From the NCBI GenBank assembly GCA_902825845.1, contig CADECM010000041.1:1-34988 (forward strand): a DNA stretch of 34,988 nt, written 5' to 3'. Shown one piece after another: positions 1 through 9,112 of this stretch. Each line of letters starts with the position of its first letter. The stretch's first letter is position 1. Source of the stretch: an uncultured beta proteobacterium (GTDB taxonomy: Bacteria; Pseudomonadota; Gammaproteobacteria; Burkholderiales; SG8-41). The notes under the pieces were generated by a model, which ran no database searches, was not told where the DNA came from, and saw only the letters and a list, made by a program, of their open reading frames with translations. Both the position numbers and the translations under genes were made by a program.

Positions 1-87
1 AGAGGCGATGCCTGACACTCACGCCTCGTAACCTCAGATACCACCTACTGTCTAGAACTGGCAATCAACCCTTCATAAGAGATTTCC

Positions 88-1761
88 GTGCCAAAGTTGT
101 TCGATATGCGTGTCGAGGTCGCGCGCTCATATAAGCAATGGCTCAGTCGCCTGGTTGATGCGGAACAACTGGCGAATCTGGCTAGATCCATGGGCTTGGG
201 ATGGTTCACAAAAGAAGATATTGATGGCCTTTGGACCATCGGCTTACTGCGTGCCGACATTGTTTCGTCTACCGTACCGGTGCACATTCCATCGCTATTG
301 CAACTTGATGCAGTCGGCGATCAAAGTTCTTTTAGCTACGCCGATGCGCGCGAGATGGAACATCGGAGCGAAGGATATGGTTCATCGATCGGCAAATCAG
401 AATTAAATACAAGCTCCTTCGAACTCAAGTTTCATCCATGCAGAATATACGTTCTGCATCATGTTGCCCGCACGCTAAAGGCGCAGTCCACGAACACTCA
501 ATACCTCCTCAACGAGGCAGGCGTCGCAATTGCGGCACGCCGCCAGTTGGAATCCCTGCGGCGATGGACATCGTCAGTTGAGTTTGGACAACGATTCGAT
601 TACTGGAACAGGGTGTGCGAAACCGCGATGATCGCGGAACCAATCGCTTTTACGGTAGGGCATCCAAGTGCAGCGTCGGAGGATAGCGAGTACGATGCAC
701 CAGATGAATATAAGATGCATGTGCGGCAATTTTTCAGCGATCTTGGGCATGAGCAAGTCAGACAAATGAGAGGAGACCTCGCGTTTGCCGCTTACACGAT
801 TGATGACAACCGAAGTATCCATGTCTTACTGAGACTAATGAAGCCTAGCGAGCGAAGCAAGCTCAAAGGAGGACTCGGGTGCGCAATGCATTTTCTCGCC
901 ATGGCTGAGAGCATTCGCCGGCCAGCGGAGGATGCCTTTGGCGTCCCGTTGCCGGAGGAGGACGAAATCGGTCCTGGGCAGTGGTTTCCTGGCGCACGTA
1001 AGATGCTATATGGTACTGACCGCGTGTTTGATGCCCCAAAGCAATATCTTCGCGATTACCTAAACGTATTTGGTCTCGATTTCGGCGTAAAGGTCCGTTG
1101 CTACGTGGAAGGCGCGACAGAGTACGGCGCCATCGAGCACGCCGTCGGTGATTTTGGCCATGTTCAGATCATCGATCTTCAAGGGAAGTTTGCCGAGAAA
1201 GGTGGTAAGGGTCTCGCTTTTGCCGAATCACTGGACGCCGACAAGCAAGCTGGAGTGTTCAGTGTGATTCTCCTCGACGGCGATCTCAGCGATAACGTTC
1301 GACTGGTTCAGCGCGCCGCAATGGAAAAGCGCTTTACAGGAAGCTTTTTCATAGCTTCTCCGGACTTTGAATGCGCCAACTTCTCAGCACTTGAGCTTAT
1401 CGAGGTTGCTTTTTCGCTCAAGTGCTCAAACGAATTGGAGTCTGAATCAACGGAAGCGCTGAAGAAGGAGCTTCTCGGTCGATCTAGTGAAGTCCGATCC
1501 AGTAAAGATTTTTTTAGGCTGCTCAAGACCTATGGTTTGGCGGAAGTCAGGAAGGATAAACAGTGGGGGAAGGCATTGATGATTCGCGCTAACGAACAAC
1601 CCAATTTTAGTGCTGATGACTTGAGAGCAGGCAAGATGCGGCCAATTGTAGAAGCAGTAAAGGTCGTCCTAAAGATTGAGAATGTTGGATTTCAAAGATC
1701 GCTCGCGGCAGAGTACGTTCATCCCACATCTGGGCGTATGGTGCCACGAACCGACAAGTAG
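88..1761 (+). CDS. Orphan protein with TOPRIM-like (OLD-type) C-terminal motifs
   Basis: Seen: 557 residues from a GTG start. An in-frame TAA at 76-78 rules out a longer frame, and a purine-rich AAGAG lies just upstream. In the C-terminal half come, in order, a hydrophobic strand ending in VEGATE (Glu341/Glu345), a hydrophobic strand ending in LLDGD (Asp397/Asp399), and SPDFE (Asp426/Glu428). This spacing of an E-G-x-x-E motif, a D-x-D motif and a later acidic residue is that of TOPRIM-type catalytic domains such as those of OLD-family nucleases. The N-terminal 300 residues match nothing I recognise and show no ATPase Walker motif. Codons are clearly AT-richer than in every neighbour, which suggests recent acquisition. 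No partner gene is visible on its right; the left side is outside the window. Inferred role: nucleic-acid or defence-related enzyme. An unrelated fold with chance acidic motifs remains possible. Confidence 0.7.
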   Translation: MPKLFDMRVEVARSYKQWLSRLVDAEQLANLARSMGLGWFTKEDIDGLWTIGLLRADIVSSTVPVHIPSLLQLDAVGDQSSFSYADAREMEHRSEGYGSSIGKSELNTSSFELKFHPCRIYVLHHVARTLKAQSTNTQYLLNEAGVAIAARRQLESLRRWTSSVEFGQRFDYWNRVCETAMIAEPIAFTVGHPSAASEDSEYDAPDEYKMHVRQFFSDLGHEQVRQMRGDLAFAAYTIDDNRSIHVLLRLMKPSERSKLKGGLGCAMHFLAMAESIRRPAEDAFGVPLPEEDEIGPGQWFPGARKMLYGTDRVFDAPKQYLRDYLNVFGLDFGVKVRCYVEGATEYGAIEHAVGDFGHVQIIDLQGKFAEKGGKGLAFAESLDADKQAGVFSVILLDGDLSDNVRLVQRAAMEKRFTGSFFIASPDFECANFSALELIEVAFSLKCSNELESESTEALKKELLGRSSEVRSSKDFFRLLKTYGLAEVRKDKQWGKALMIRANEQPNFSADDLRAGKMRPIVEAVKVVLKIENVGFQRSLAAEYVHPTSGRMVPRTDK

Positions 1762-1945
1762 CGAAGACTGACAGATGAATGAAATAAGAAGAAAATTGCC
1801 GCTGTAGACTGCGTTCCTCTCCAGCTCTCTCTCGAAGAACTTTTGCACCTTACCGAGTTGTCGGCACAGCGCGAACAACCACACCGTCTTTTTGACCAAT
1901 TCAACCGGCACCCTCTGCGCAGCAATAACTCACCAAGGAAACCTC

Positions 1946-3601
1946 ATGAAAGTCTACCAAGCCATGGCAAACGCCTTCATCAAGGAAGGCACCGATACCC
2001 TGTTCGGCCTGTTGGGCGACGGGCAGATGACTTGGTGGGCCGCCATGGCGCAGAACAAGGATCTGAAAATCGTCGATGCGCGCGACGAAGGCTGCGCCGT
2101 CACCATGGCGGAGGGCTACTACATGGCCACCGGCAAGATCGGCGTGGCCAGTTCCACGCAGGGGCCGGGGCTCGCGCGCATGACCACCTCGCTGCTGGTG
2201 GCGGCGCGCTCGCACACGCCGCTGGTGGTCTACACCAGCAAGACCGCGGCGAACAATGAGTACAACGTGCAGTATCTGAACCAGGACAAGCTGGTGGAGG
2301 CCGCCGAATGCGGTTACATCGAGGTGCAGACGCCGTCTTACGCTGAAGAGGCGGTGCGCGATGCGTTCTACCGCGCGCGGCGCGAGTCGCGCCCCATCGT
2401 GCTGTGCTGCCCCATCGACCTGCAGAACAAGCACTGCGATTCGGATGGCGACGACTACCAGCCTTCGAGCGCGCTGTTTTCCGGCCAGCAGGCGATCCGC
2501 CCGGCGCTGGCGCGCGTGCAAGAGGCGGCGGGCATCATCCGCAACAGCAAGAAGCCGGTGATCGTGCTTGGCCGCGGTGCCATGTCGGCATCGGCGCAGG
2601 CGGCGGCACTGCAGCTCTCGCAGCGCATCGGTGCCCTGTTGGCAACCACACTGGTGGCCAAAGGCACGCTGGCGGATGCCGAGTATTACGTGGGTGTTTC
2701 CGGCCTGTTTGCGGCGCGCGAAGTGCTGCAGCTTTTCGAGGAGGCCGACTGCGTGATCGCGGTGGGCGCGCGGCTTTCCACGCACACCATCGCCGGCGGC
2801 ACTGCCTATCCCAAGGCGCGTTTTGTGCACATCGACATTGAATCACACAAGATGATGGGCAACGCCAACGGCGCCGATTGTTATCTGCAGGGCGACGCCA
2901 CCGCGACACTGGAAGAGTTGCTGGCGCTGCTCGGCAAGGAAGACAGCAATCGCGGCTATCACAGCGCCGAAGTGAAGCGGCTTATTGCCGGTGCCGGTCG
3001 CGATCCGGCGGAATACGAAATCGAGGCCGGCACGGTGGACCCGCGCGAGGCGATCTCGCTGCTGGATGAAAAGCTGCCGCCTGAAATCAACCTGGTGTCG
3101 TCCGGCAACGCGCACGCGTGCTCGTTCCGCGTGATGCTGATGAAGCGGCGGCGCGGGCTGCAGATTTTTTGCACCGCTTTCGGCTGCATCGGGCAGGCAC
3201 TGTCCACCGCCGTCGGCGCCGCGCTGGGCGCACCCGGCCCGATGGTGTGCGTGGAGGGTGATGGCAGCGCGCTGCAGAGCATTCAGGAGCTGGATACCGT
3301 GGCGCGCCTCAAGCTCAAGTTCCTCTACGTGGTGGTGAACGACGAGGCCTACGGCGCTGAGTTTCACAAGCTGCGCGCGCATGAGCGTGACCCGCAACTG
3401 TCCTACGTGCCGGGGCCGGATTTCGCCGGACTCGGCCGCAACTTCGGTTGTCGCGGCGCCACGGCGCGCACGATGGAGGAATTCTCCAAGGCCATCGATG
3501 CGTTTCTCGCCGGCAATGGGCCGATGGTGATTGACCTGCGCATTTCGCGCAACGTGATCAGTATTCCGTACCGGCGGCTGCATTTCGGGATGGATGTTTA
3601 G
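1946..3601 (+). CDS. Thiamine-pyrophosphate-dependent enzyme (acetolactate synthase-like)
   Basis: Seen: 551 residues. The start at 1946 is chosen because AAGGAA (1935-1940) precedes it at good spacing; an in-frame start at 1892 lacks such a site. The three-domain layout of the ALS / benzoylformate decarboxylase family is present. An N-terminal PYR domain carries the cofactor-activating Glu (near residue 48, in ARDEG). A central Rossmann-like domain contains the stretch around VIVLGRGAM. The C-terminal PP domain has EGDGS (about residues 437-441), followed about 25 residues later by ND, the ThDP/Mg motif with D replacing the second N. Known of the family: carboligation or decarboxylation of 2-oxo acids in the cytoplasm. 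The substrate cannot be read from sequence. A Bug binding protein and a decarboxylase-like protein lie downstream on the same strand, suggesting a catabolic rather than branched-chain-biosynthetic role; no small regulatory subunit follows. Confidence 0.9.
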   Translation: MKVYQAMANAFIKEGTDTLFGLLGDGQMTWWAAMAQNKDLKIVDARDEGCAVTMAEGYYMATGKIGVASSTQGPGLARMTTSLLVAARSHTPLVVYTSKTAANNEYNVQYLNQDKLVEAAECGYIEVQTPSYAEEAVRDAFYRARRESRPIVLCCPIDLQNKHCDSDGDDYQPSSALFSGQQAIRPALARVQEAAGIIRNSKKPVIVLGRGAMSASAQAAALQLSQRIGALLATTLVAKGTLADAEYYVGVSGLFAAREVLQLFEEADCVIAVGARLSTHTIAGGTAYPKARFVHIDIESHKMMGNANGADCYLQGDATATLEELLALLGKEDSNRGYHSAEVKRLIAGAGRDPAEYEIEAGTVDPREAISLLDEKLPPEINLVSSGNAHACSFRVMLMKRRRGLQIFCTAFGCIGQALSTAVGAALGAPGPMVCVEGDGSALQSIQELDTVARLKLKFLYVVVNDEAYGAEFHKLRAHERDPQLSYVPGPDFAGLGRNFGCRGATARTMEEFSKAIDAFLAGNGPMVIDLRISRNVISIPYRRLHFGMDV

Positions 3602-3835
3602 CTCGGCGCTGGCGAGGAAGTAGTCCGGACGTGCCAGCAGTGTCGTGAAAGCGGCAAGTCGTGGCCGTGATTCCGCGCGACTTGTATTGTCACACGACGG
3701 CGTCTTCCCTTACCCCGGGGTCCCGCTGCTGCGCGTCAAGTGCGCCCTTGTCCCGGAGGGCGAGGGAAGAGTGCACTGTGCGACAATATGTCGCCAAGGC
3801 ATGTGATTATCAAATTATCGATTGGGGCAATCTTC

Positions 3836-4813
3836 ATGAAAAAAATTCGCCGGATTCGAACGATGGCTTGCGCCGCGCTGCTGCTGGCGCCAGCGCTGTC
3901 CAGCCTCTCAACCATGGCGGCCGGCTACCCGGATCGTCCGATCCGCTACGTGGTGGCATTCGGGCCGGGGGGCCTGAACGACGTGGTCGGGCGCGTTTTC
4001 TGCCAGAAGCTGTCGGAGTCCTGGGGCCAGCCTGTGATCGTCGACAATCGTCCGGGCGCGGGCGGCAACGTCGGCGCCGATCTGGTGGCGCGCTCGGCGC
4101 CGGATGGCTATACCATGCTGAGCATCAGCACGGCGCATGCCATCGGGCAGTCACTGTACAAGAAGCTCAACTACAGCCTTGAACGCGATCTGGTGCCGGT
4201 TGCGATTCTGGGCTCGGCGCCGCTGATGATGGTGGTCAATGCCGGCGTGCCCGTGAAGACCGTGCCTGAGCTGGTGAAATGGGCCAGGACCACAAAGGCA
4301 GCCTATGCCTCAGGCGGAGTCGGCGTGATCAGTCATCTGTCGATGGAAATGTTCAAGCAGGCCGCCGGCATTGATCTGACCCATGTGCCCTACAAAGGCG
4401 GCGGGCCGGCGCTGGTCGATCTGCTTGCCGGACAGGTGCAGGTACACGCGAACGACATCGGGCTGGTGCTGTCCGGCGTGCGTTCGGGCAAACTGCGCGC
4501 GATTGGCATGATGACCGAAAAACGGCATCCGTTGCAGCCGGATCTGCCGACGTTCATCGAGCAGGGCTACAAGACATTCGTGATGGGTAACTGGATCGGC
4601 GTGGTCGTGCCGGCAGGCACACCAAAGCCCGTAGTCGACACGCTCGCCGCGGCGTTTTCACGCACCGCGCAGCTGCCCGACGTCGTCAAGCGCTTTGCCG
4701 AGCAGGGGTTCGATACCTCGGGCAGCACCGCGGCAACAGCAGCTGCCCTGGTTAAAAAGGAAACGCTGCGTTTTGGCGCCGCGGTCAAGGCATCGGGCGC
4801 AAAGGTCGATTGA
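3836..4813 (+). CDS. Bug/TctC-family periplasmic solute-binding protein (1)
   Basis: Seen: 325 residues from ATG 3836. A longer frame opens at 3740 but would place a hydrophilic tail before the signal peptide. The N-terminus has the lysine/arginine-rich start MKKIRRIR, a hydrophobic core and a likely cleavage just before GYPDRPIRY. Family hallmarks follow: YPDRPIR, FGPGGLNDVVGR, VDNRPGAGGNVGAD, PDGYTM, and VPYKGGGPALVDLLAGQVQ. Known: these are the substrate-binding subunits of tripartite tricarboxylate transporters and are greatly expanded as orphans in Betaproteobacteria. No TctA or TctB membrane subunit occurs in the window, so it is an orphan here. It lies between a TPP enzyme and a dihydroxyphthalate-decarboxylase-like gene, and may deliver or sense their substrate (inference). 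Confidence 0.93.
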   Translation: MKKIRRIRTMACAALLLAPALSSLSTMAAGYPDRPIRYVVAFGPGGLNDVVGRVFCQKLSESWGQPVIVDNRPGAGGNVGADLVARSAPDGYTMLSISTAHAIGQSLYKKLNYSLERDLVPVAILGSAPLMMVVNAGVPVKTVPELVKWARTTKAAYASGGVGVISHLSMEMFKQAAGIDLTHVPYKGGGPALVDLLAGQVQVHANDIGLVLSGVRSGKLRAIGMMTEKRHPLQPDLPTFIEQGYKTFVMGNWIGVVVPAGTPKPVVDTLAAAFSRTAQLPDVVKRFAEQGFDTSGSTAATAAALVKKETLRFGAAVKASGAKVD

Positions 4814-5166
4814 TCCATCGCCGCCGGACACTCGCTGCGTGGGCCAGCGCAGTAGCCTGGCCGCGCCATTTTGTATGGCAATGCCATCAGCGCAAGCCAT
4901 GTTCGTGATCCTTGCCAAATTTAGCGTGTGAAGTTCTACGATGTCGAACACGGCGGGTTGCTTGCTTTCCGCCCAACGCTTTCGATCAGCCCGCGTTGGC
5001 CATTGGCCGGCTGTACCGGGGCCGCCGGCATTACCGCCGGCGAAGCCGGATACGGGCGTCAGGCAGGCACCACCGGCTGCGCTGGAAATCCGTGCAATTG
5101 CTTTTGCCGCGGCAGGGACTATCATGCGGTTGATATCCAATCCGATACCCGCGAAGGGAACTGACA
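4814..5166. other. Intergenic region with weak hairpins
   Basis: This 353-base gap holds no convincing gene; the short frames in it lack coding character. A 6-bp hairpin (GGCCAG at 4842-4847 with CTGGCC at 4857-4862) lies 29 bases after the Bug stop codon and is followed by only ATTTT, so at best it is a weak terminator. A perfect 13-base palindrome ATGGCAATGCCAT sits just beyond it. I saw no clear promoter hexamers. Confidence 0.4.
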
Positions 5167-6096
5167 ATGCAAGACGGTTCTAACGAGAATACGATCGAGA
5201 TGGTTGGCGGCGACTATCCCTTTTTTCGCCATGTAACGGGCGCGCGAGACGGATTGAATTTGCGTTATAAGTCCGTCGGACCCGGTCAGGCTTTCACGGC
5301 GGTGCTTGAAAATCTACCCTTCCAGGTCAATGAATTTTCGCTCGCCAACTACACCATGATGCGCGAGCGCGGTGTTGCGTGGATGAACGCGATTCCAGTG
5401 TTCCTGAACCGGGCCTTCAGGCACGGCTCGCTCTATGTGCGCCGCGATAGCGACCTTACCCACCCGTCGGAGTTGCGCGGCAAGACCATTGGCGCCAAAG
5501 AGTATACGCAGACCGCCGGCGTCTGGTGGCGGGGCACCATGATCGACGAGTACGATCTGCATTGGACCGCGTTGAAATGGGTCGCCGGACCGATACAACG
5601 CTTTGTACCGCCGGCAGAGGCGGCCGTGCAAACCGTCGAGGGCGATATCGAGCGGATGGTGATCGACGGCAAGATCGATGCCTTCCTCGCGCCGAGTACT
5701 GAGGACGAAAAGAAACCGGAGAATGAGCGGCAACTGCGGCCGTTGCTGCCCGACACCGAAATCGCCGAGCGGGACTATTTCGCCCGCACCGGGATTTTCC
5801 CGCTCAACCACGCCGTGGTGATTCATCAGAGCTGCCTTGCCAAACATCCGGCCGCGCCGAAAGCGCTGTTCGAGGCGTGTTGCGCGAGCAAGAAGCAGTT
5901 TTACGCCGACGGCGGCAATCTGAACCCCTGGGGAGATCCGCCTGCCGATGACCTCATACCCTTCGGGCTGAGCGAAAAAAACCGCGAGATTGTTGAAACG
6001 CTTTGGCGCTATTTGTTGGAACAAAAGCTCATCACCCGGATTCCCGATATGAATGCACTGTTTGTCGACGGCGCGCCCGACTTTGTGGACGCCTAA
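5167..6096 (+). CDS. 4,5-dihydroxyphthalate decarboxylase-like protein
   Basis: Seen: 309 residues, with AAGGGAA a few bases before the ATG. The order of conserved pieces resembles Pht5-type 4,5-dihydroxyphthalate decarboxylase-like proteins, which have a periplasmic-binding-protein type II fold. These are NEFSLANYTMM (about 55-65), IPVFLNRAFRHGSLYV (about 76-91), LRGKTIGAKEYTQTAGVWWRG (about 100-120), and later an A-P-S acidic loop and a long C-terminal helix. No signal peptide is visible, so a cytoplasmic location is expected, unlike true binding proteins. Known: some members decarboxylate aromatic acids, but many relatives carry this name without biochemical proof. It follows the Bug gene after 353 bases and may be transcribed separately. 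Family is fairly certain; reaction is not. Confidence 0.82.
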   Translation: MQDGSNENTIEMVGGDYPFFRHVTGARDGLNLRYKSVGPGQAFTAVLENLPFQVNEFSLANYTMMRERGVAWMNAIPVFLNRAFRHGSLYVRRDSDLTHPSELRGKTIGAKEYTQTAGVWWRGTMIDEYDLHWTALKWVAGPIQRFVPPAEAAVQTVEGDIERMVIDGKIDAFLAPSTEDEKKPENERQLRPLLPDTEIAERDYFARTGIFPLNHAVVIHQSCLAKHPAAPKALFEACCASKKQFYADGGNLNPWGDPPADDLIPFGLSEKNREIVETLWRYLLEQKLITRIPDMNALFVDGAPDFVDA

Positions 6097-6179
6097 AACA
6101 CAAAATGACCGATTGACGGCCGGTCCATCGTGCGTCGCGGATTGTCCGGGCAGATGATGTACCCGCCGCGCGGCACAAC

Positions 6180-6986
6180 TTAACCCGGCTTGAAGAAGTC
6201 GATCAGCAACCGGTTTACGGGCGCGGGCCTTTCATACTGCACCCAATGCCCGGCGTCCGGGATCAGCTCGATATGCATGGCCGGCATCAGCGCCCTGCAA
6301 GGGTCGACCCGCGCCGATACGTCGGGCCACGACAAGTTATCCCGCGCGCCAAATACTCCCAACGTCGGCACCGTGATTTTCGGCAGTGCCGCGCGTGTCA
6401 GGCTGCCCCCTGTAAACGGTTGCGTATTGAGGCGCTGGCGCGCAACGTTATCCTGCTGTATGTCGATGGTCTCTTCGGTAATGGTCGAGTCGTGCACGAA
6501 CATCATCTGCATCAGATTGTGACGCAGAATCGCGCGCCGCTCGTCCTCGGGCACCGGTGCGGACGGCATTTTGCGCAGGTTCAGACGGCTGCGGCCCGAG
6601 CCTGCGGCAGGCGCACTGCGCAGCCCACCCGGCGCGACCAGTGCAAGGCGCGACACTTTCTTCGGCATGCGCGCCGTCAGCATTGCCGCGACCACACCAC
6701 CAAACGAAAACCCGCATAAAAATACCGGCCTGGCTGCACCGCCCACATCGCGAATCGACTCGCAAACAATGTCGACGTAATCATCCGGCGTGACGTCGCC
6801 AGGCACGGCGGGGGAATCGCCGTTGCCGGGCAGATCGAAGGCATGCACGGTAAAGTGTTCCCGCAACGCTGGAATGTTGCGAATCCAGTGCGTCCACGAC
6901 CCCGTGCCGCCATGAAACAGGATGAGTTCCGGGCCCTCGCCTTCGATGCGGCAGGCGAGCGCTAATTTCTTGCTGACGGCGGACAC
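6180..6986 (-). CDS. Alpha/beta hydrolase
   Basis: Seen: an alpha/beta-hydrolase fold protein with oxyanion-loop HGGTGSW, nucleophile elbow GFSFGG, a late acidic residue in FGARDNLSW and the catalytic His in AGHWVQYERP, so the Ser-Asp-His triad is intact. The start chosen is GTG at 6986 (268 residues) because AGAAGGAAG lies 5 bases before it. An in-frame ATG at 7013 would add nine residues but has no good ribosome-binding site. Known of the family: hydrolysis of esters, C-C bonds of meta-cleavage products, or haloalkanes. The GxSxGG elbow and final AGHW-x-Q-x-E resemble meta-cleavage-product hydrolases, but the substrate is not determinable. It is divergent from the dehydrogenase gene at 7177, and its 3' end faces the decarboxylase-like gene. 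Confidence 0.88.
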   Translation of the reverse strand: MSAVSKKLALACRIEGEGPELILFHGGTGSWTHWIRNIPALREHFTVHAFDLPGNGDSPAVPGDVTPDDYVDIVCESIRDVGGAARPVFLCGFSFGGVVAAMLTARMPKKVSRLALVAPGGLRSAPAAGSGRSRLNLRKMPSAPVPEDERRAILRHNLMQMMFVHDSTITEETIDIQQDNVARQRLNTQPFTGGSLTRAALPKITVPTLGVFGARDNLSWPDVSARVDPCRALMPAMHIELIPDAGHWVQYERPAPVNRLLIDFFKPG

Positions 6987-6991
6987 GTTGT

Positions 6992-7000
6992 CTTCCTTCT
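6992..7000 (-). promoter_or_regulatory. Ribosome-binding site that favours a GTG start
   Basis: On the minus strand AGAAGGAAG stands 5 bases before GTG (6984-6986), inside the frame that opens at ATG 7013. The upstream ATG has only a short GAG before it, so translation of the hydrolase probably starts at the GTG. Confidence 0.6.
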
Positions 7001-7176
7001 GCGAATTTGTCATGCTCGTGCGGCAAAGCGACCCTTACGTAATCGCCTTTTAGCATACCACGCTCACCACGCGGGAGATGTTGGAGCGGGTAGCGCCGGC
7101 CGGGCTTGCGCGCAGGGGATGGGAAGTGGCCTGAAGCGCGCTACGATGCCGCTTCAACGTCGAGGGAGGAATTGCC

Positions 7177-8151
7177 ATGCGTGCCGCCGTGGTTGAAGCG
7201 TTTGGACCGTTCGACGCGATCCGGGTGAAGGCGATTGAGGCGCCTTCGCCGCTGCCGGGGGAGAGCCTCATCCGGGTTACCGTCGCCGGCGTGAACTTCG
7301 CGGATGGCGGGATGGTGAGCGGGCGCACGCCGCGGAAGCAGCCGCCGTTCGTGCCGGGCGTGGAGGCCGCGGGTGTCGTCGAGGCGGTCGGCCACGACGT
7401 CACCGATCAGCGACCCGGTGACAGGGTCGTCTACTGGGATCCCATGCCGCGCGCATTCGCGCAGTGGGTGGCGGTCCCGGCATGGCGCGCAGTGCCGATT
7501 CCCGCCGGTGTACCCGATGATGTCGCCGTTGCCCTGATGGTGCAGGGCACGACGGCGCATTACCTGGTGACGAATTCGTTCAATCTCGGCGCTGGGCACA
7601 CCTGTCTTATTCACGCTGCGGCGGGTGGCGTTGGGCAGCTGCTGCTGCAACTCGCGGCAATGCGTGGGGCAAAGTCAATTGCGATCGTCGGCGGCGCGGG
7701 CAAGGCGAAGCTGGCGAAAGAACTCGGCGCCACCGTGGTGATCGACCGGTTGGCGCGTGATCTCACGGAGGCCGTGCGCGAGGCTACTGGCGGTCAGGGT
7801 GCGGATGTGGTGTACGACGGCGTGGGCGCGGCGACGATCCATACCTCGCTGCTGTCGACCACGGCACGCGGGACATGCGTGCTCTATGGCGCGGCGTCGG
7901 GTCCGGTGACAACGCTCGATACCAGTCTCATGCAGCGGGCGGGCTCGATCTACCTGCACCGGCCGGGTTTGGCGGATTATCTTCGCGATGCACACGAGTA
8001 CCGCAGCCGGATGGGGGATCTTTTCAATTGGTACGCCGCGGGAGCGCTGAAGCCGCGGTTTGGCGGCGAATGGCCACTAGATGGCGTCGGCAACGCATTG
8101 GCGCAAATTACGGCGGGCAACACAACGGGGAAGTTGCTGATCCGAATGTAG
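7177..8151 (+). CDS. Quinone oxidoreductase-like NADPH-dependent dehydrogenase (MDR family)
   Basis: Seen: 324 residues with a GGGAGGA ribosome-binding site. A GroES-like N-terminal domain contains VNFADGGMVSGR and the conserved PGVEAAGVVEAVG (about 60-72). The nucleotide-binding domain has HAAAGGVGQLLLQLA (about 146-160), the NADPH-binding AAxGGVG loop of zeta-crystallin/QOR-type enzymes. ADVVYDGVG follows, and the C-terminus ends GKLLI as in QOR proteins. No cysteine-rich structural-zinc lobe and no catalytic zinc ligand set is present, so it is a zinc-free medium-chain reductase. Known: one- or two-electron reduction of quinones or enones with NADPH. It is divergently oriented to the alpha/beta hydrolase across a 190-base gap and converges on the dioxygenase at 8231. 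Confidence 0.9.
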   Translation: MRAAVVEAFGPFDAIRVKAIEAPSPLPGESLIRVTVAGVNFADGGMVSGRTPRKQPPFVPGVEAAGVVEAVGHDVTDQRPGDRVVYWDPMPRAFAQWVAVPAWRAVPIPAGVPDDVAVALMVQGTTAHYLVTNSFNLGAGHTCLIHAAAGGVGQLLLQLAAMRGAKSIAIVGGAGKAKLAKELGATVVIDRLARDLTEAVREATGGQGADVVYDGVGAATIHTSLLSTTARGTCVLYGAASGPVTTLDTSLMQRAGSIYLHRPGLADYLRDAHEYRSRMGDLFNWYAAGALKPRFGGEWPLDGVGNALAQITAGNTTGKLLIRM

Positions 8152-8230
8152 GCGGCCAGGGGAACTTCCGCCAATCGCGCCCACGGCACACGACACCTCG
8201 CGCCGTGGCCGGCTGGTGCCGCAGTTCACG

Positions 8231-9112
8231 TTATACCGGCCGGTCGCCGCACATCTGCACGCGGTGCATGATGCGCGGGAACTTCCAGACGTCATTGACC
8301 GCGATATGCAGCGTGCAGCGGTTGTCCCACACCGCGACCGAGCCGGTCTCCCAGCGGAAGCGGCAGGTGAATTCGGGACGCGCGGCGTGCCGCAAGAGAA
8401 ACTCGAGCAACGGGGCACTCTCCTCGGCCGTCATCCCCGAGAAACGCTGCGTATAGGACCGGTTGACGAACAGGCCCTTGCGGCCGGTTTCGGGATGCGT
8501 GCGCACGACCGGATGCTCGGACACTGTCTCGCGCCAGGCCGAATCTTCACGCACCTTGTTCGTGCGATGCTTGTTGCGGGCGGCTTGCGGCCCGGCAACG
8601 GTGATGTCGCTGTGTACGGCGGCCAGGCGTGACAACAGCGCCTTCATGCCATCCGACAATGCCTCATACGCGAGATACCCATTGGCAAACAGTGTATCGC
8701 CACCGTACGGCGGCACATCCACGCCATAGAGTACGGCGCCGCACGGCGGTTGCGCCATGCAGGTGGTGTCGGCATGCCAGTCCTCGCCGACGATCTGCTT
8801 GTCGCCTGGCATGCGGCGGATGCGCACGATGTCGGGATAGGGTCCTTCGGTGAGCAGATTGGGATGGCGGAACAGCGGCGCGAAGCGGCGGCCAAAAGCG
8901 ATCAGGGCGTCGTCGTCGAGCGTTTGGTTGCGGAAAAAGATGACGAGGTTCTCCGTCCAGGCACGTCGAATTTCGGCGAAAGTCGCGTCGTCCATGGGGC
9001 GGCTGACGTCGACGCCGCTGATCTCGGCGCCAAGCGCGCCGGCGATCGGCGAGACGCAGATGCGGGCATATTCATTCGTGTAGGTCGGTGCGGGTGACAG
9101 GCGGCTGGACAT
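8231..9112 (-). CDS. TauD/TfdA-family Fe(II)/2-oxoglutarate dioxygenase
   Basis: Seen: 293 residues from ATG 9112, with GAGGG upstream. The frame stays open to 9295, but the added 61 residues are Arg/His-rich and unlike the family. The iron facial triad is visible as H113-x-D115 in DWHADTT and H269 in CTLHIAVNDV. The 2-oxoglutarate-binding Arg lies in the C-terminal PRIMHRVQMCGDRP. The N-terminal ISGVDVSRPMDD and VIFFRNQTLDDD are also typical. Length is as expected for taurine, 2,4-D or related dioxygenases. Known: oxygenolytic cleavage of sulfonates, aryloxy-acids and similar compounds, using 2-oxoglutarate and oxygen. No substrate-specific neighbour gives the target away. It converges with the QOR-like gene, with 79 bases between the stops. 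Confidence 0.92.
   Translation of the reverse strand: MSSRLSPAPTYTNEYARICVSPIAGALGAEISGVDVSRPMDDATFAEIRRAWTENLVIFFRNQTLDDDALIAFGRRFAPLFRHPNLLTEGPYPDIVRIRRMPGDKQIVGEDWHADTTCMAQPPCGAVLYGVDVPPYGGDTLFANGYLAYEALSDGMKALLSRLAAVHSDITVAGPQAARNKHRTNKVREDSAWRETVSEHPVVRTHPETGRKGLFVNRSYTQRFSGMTAEESAPLLEFLLRHAARPEFTCRFRWETGSVAVWDNRCTLHIAVNDVWKFPRIMHRVQMCGDRPV

Noticed and set aside
1669..1911. 80-codon minus-strand ORF between the TOPRIM-like gene and the first TPP enzyme
   Set aside because: The first 40 residues look protein-like, but the frame then runs into the 3' end of the upstream gene and nothing supports expression. It could be a remnant; not called.
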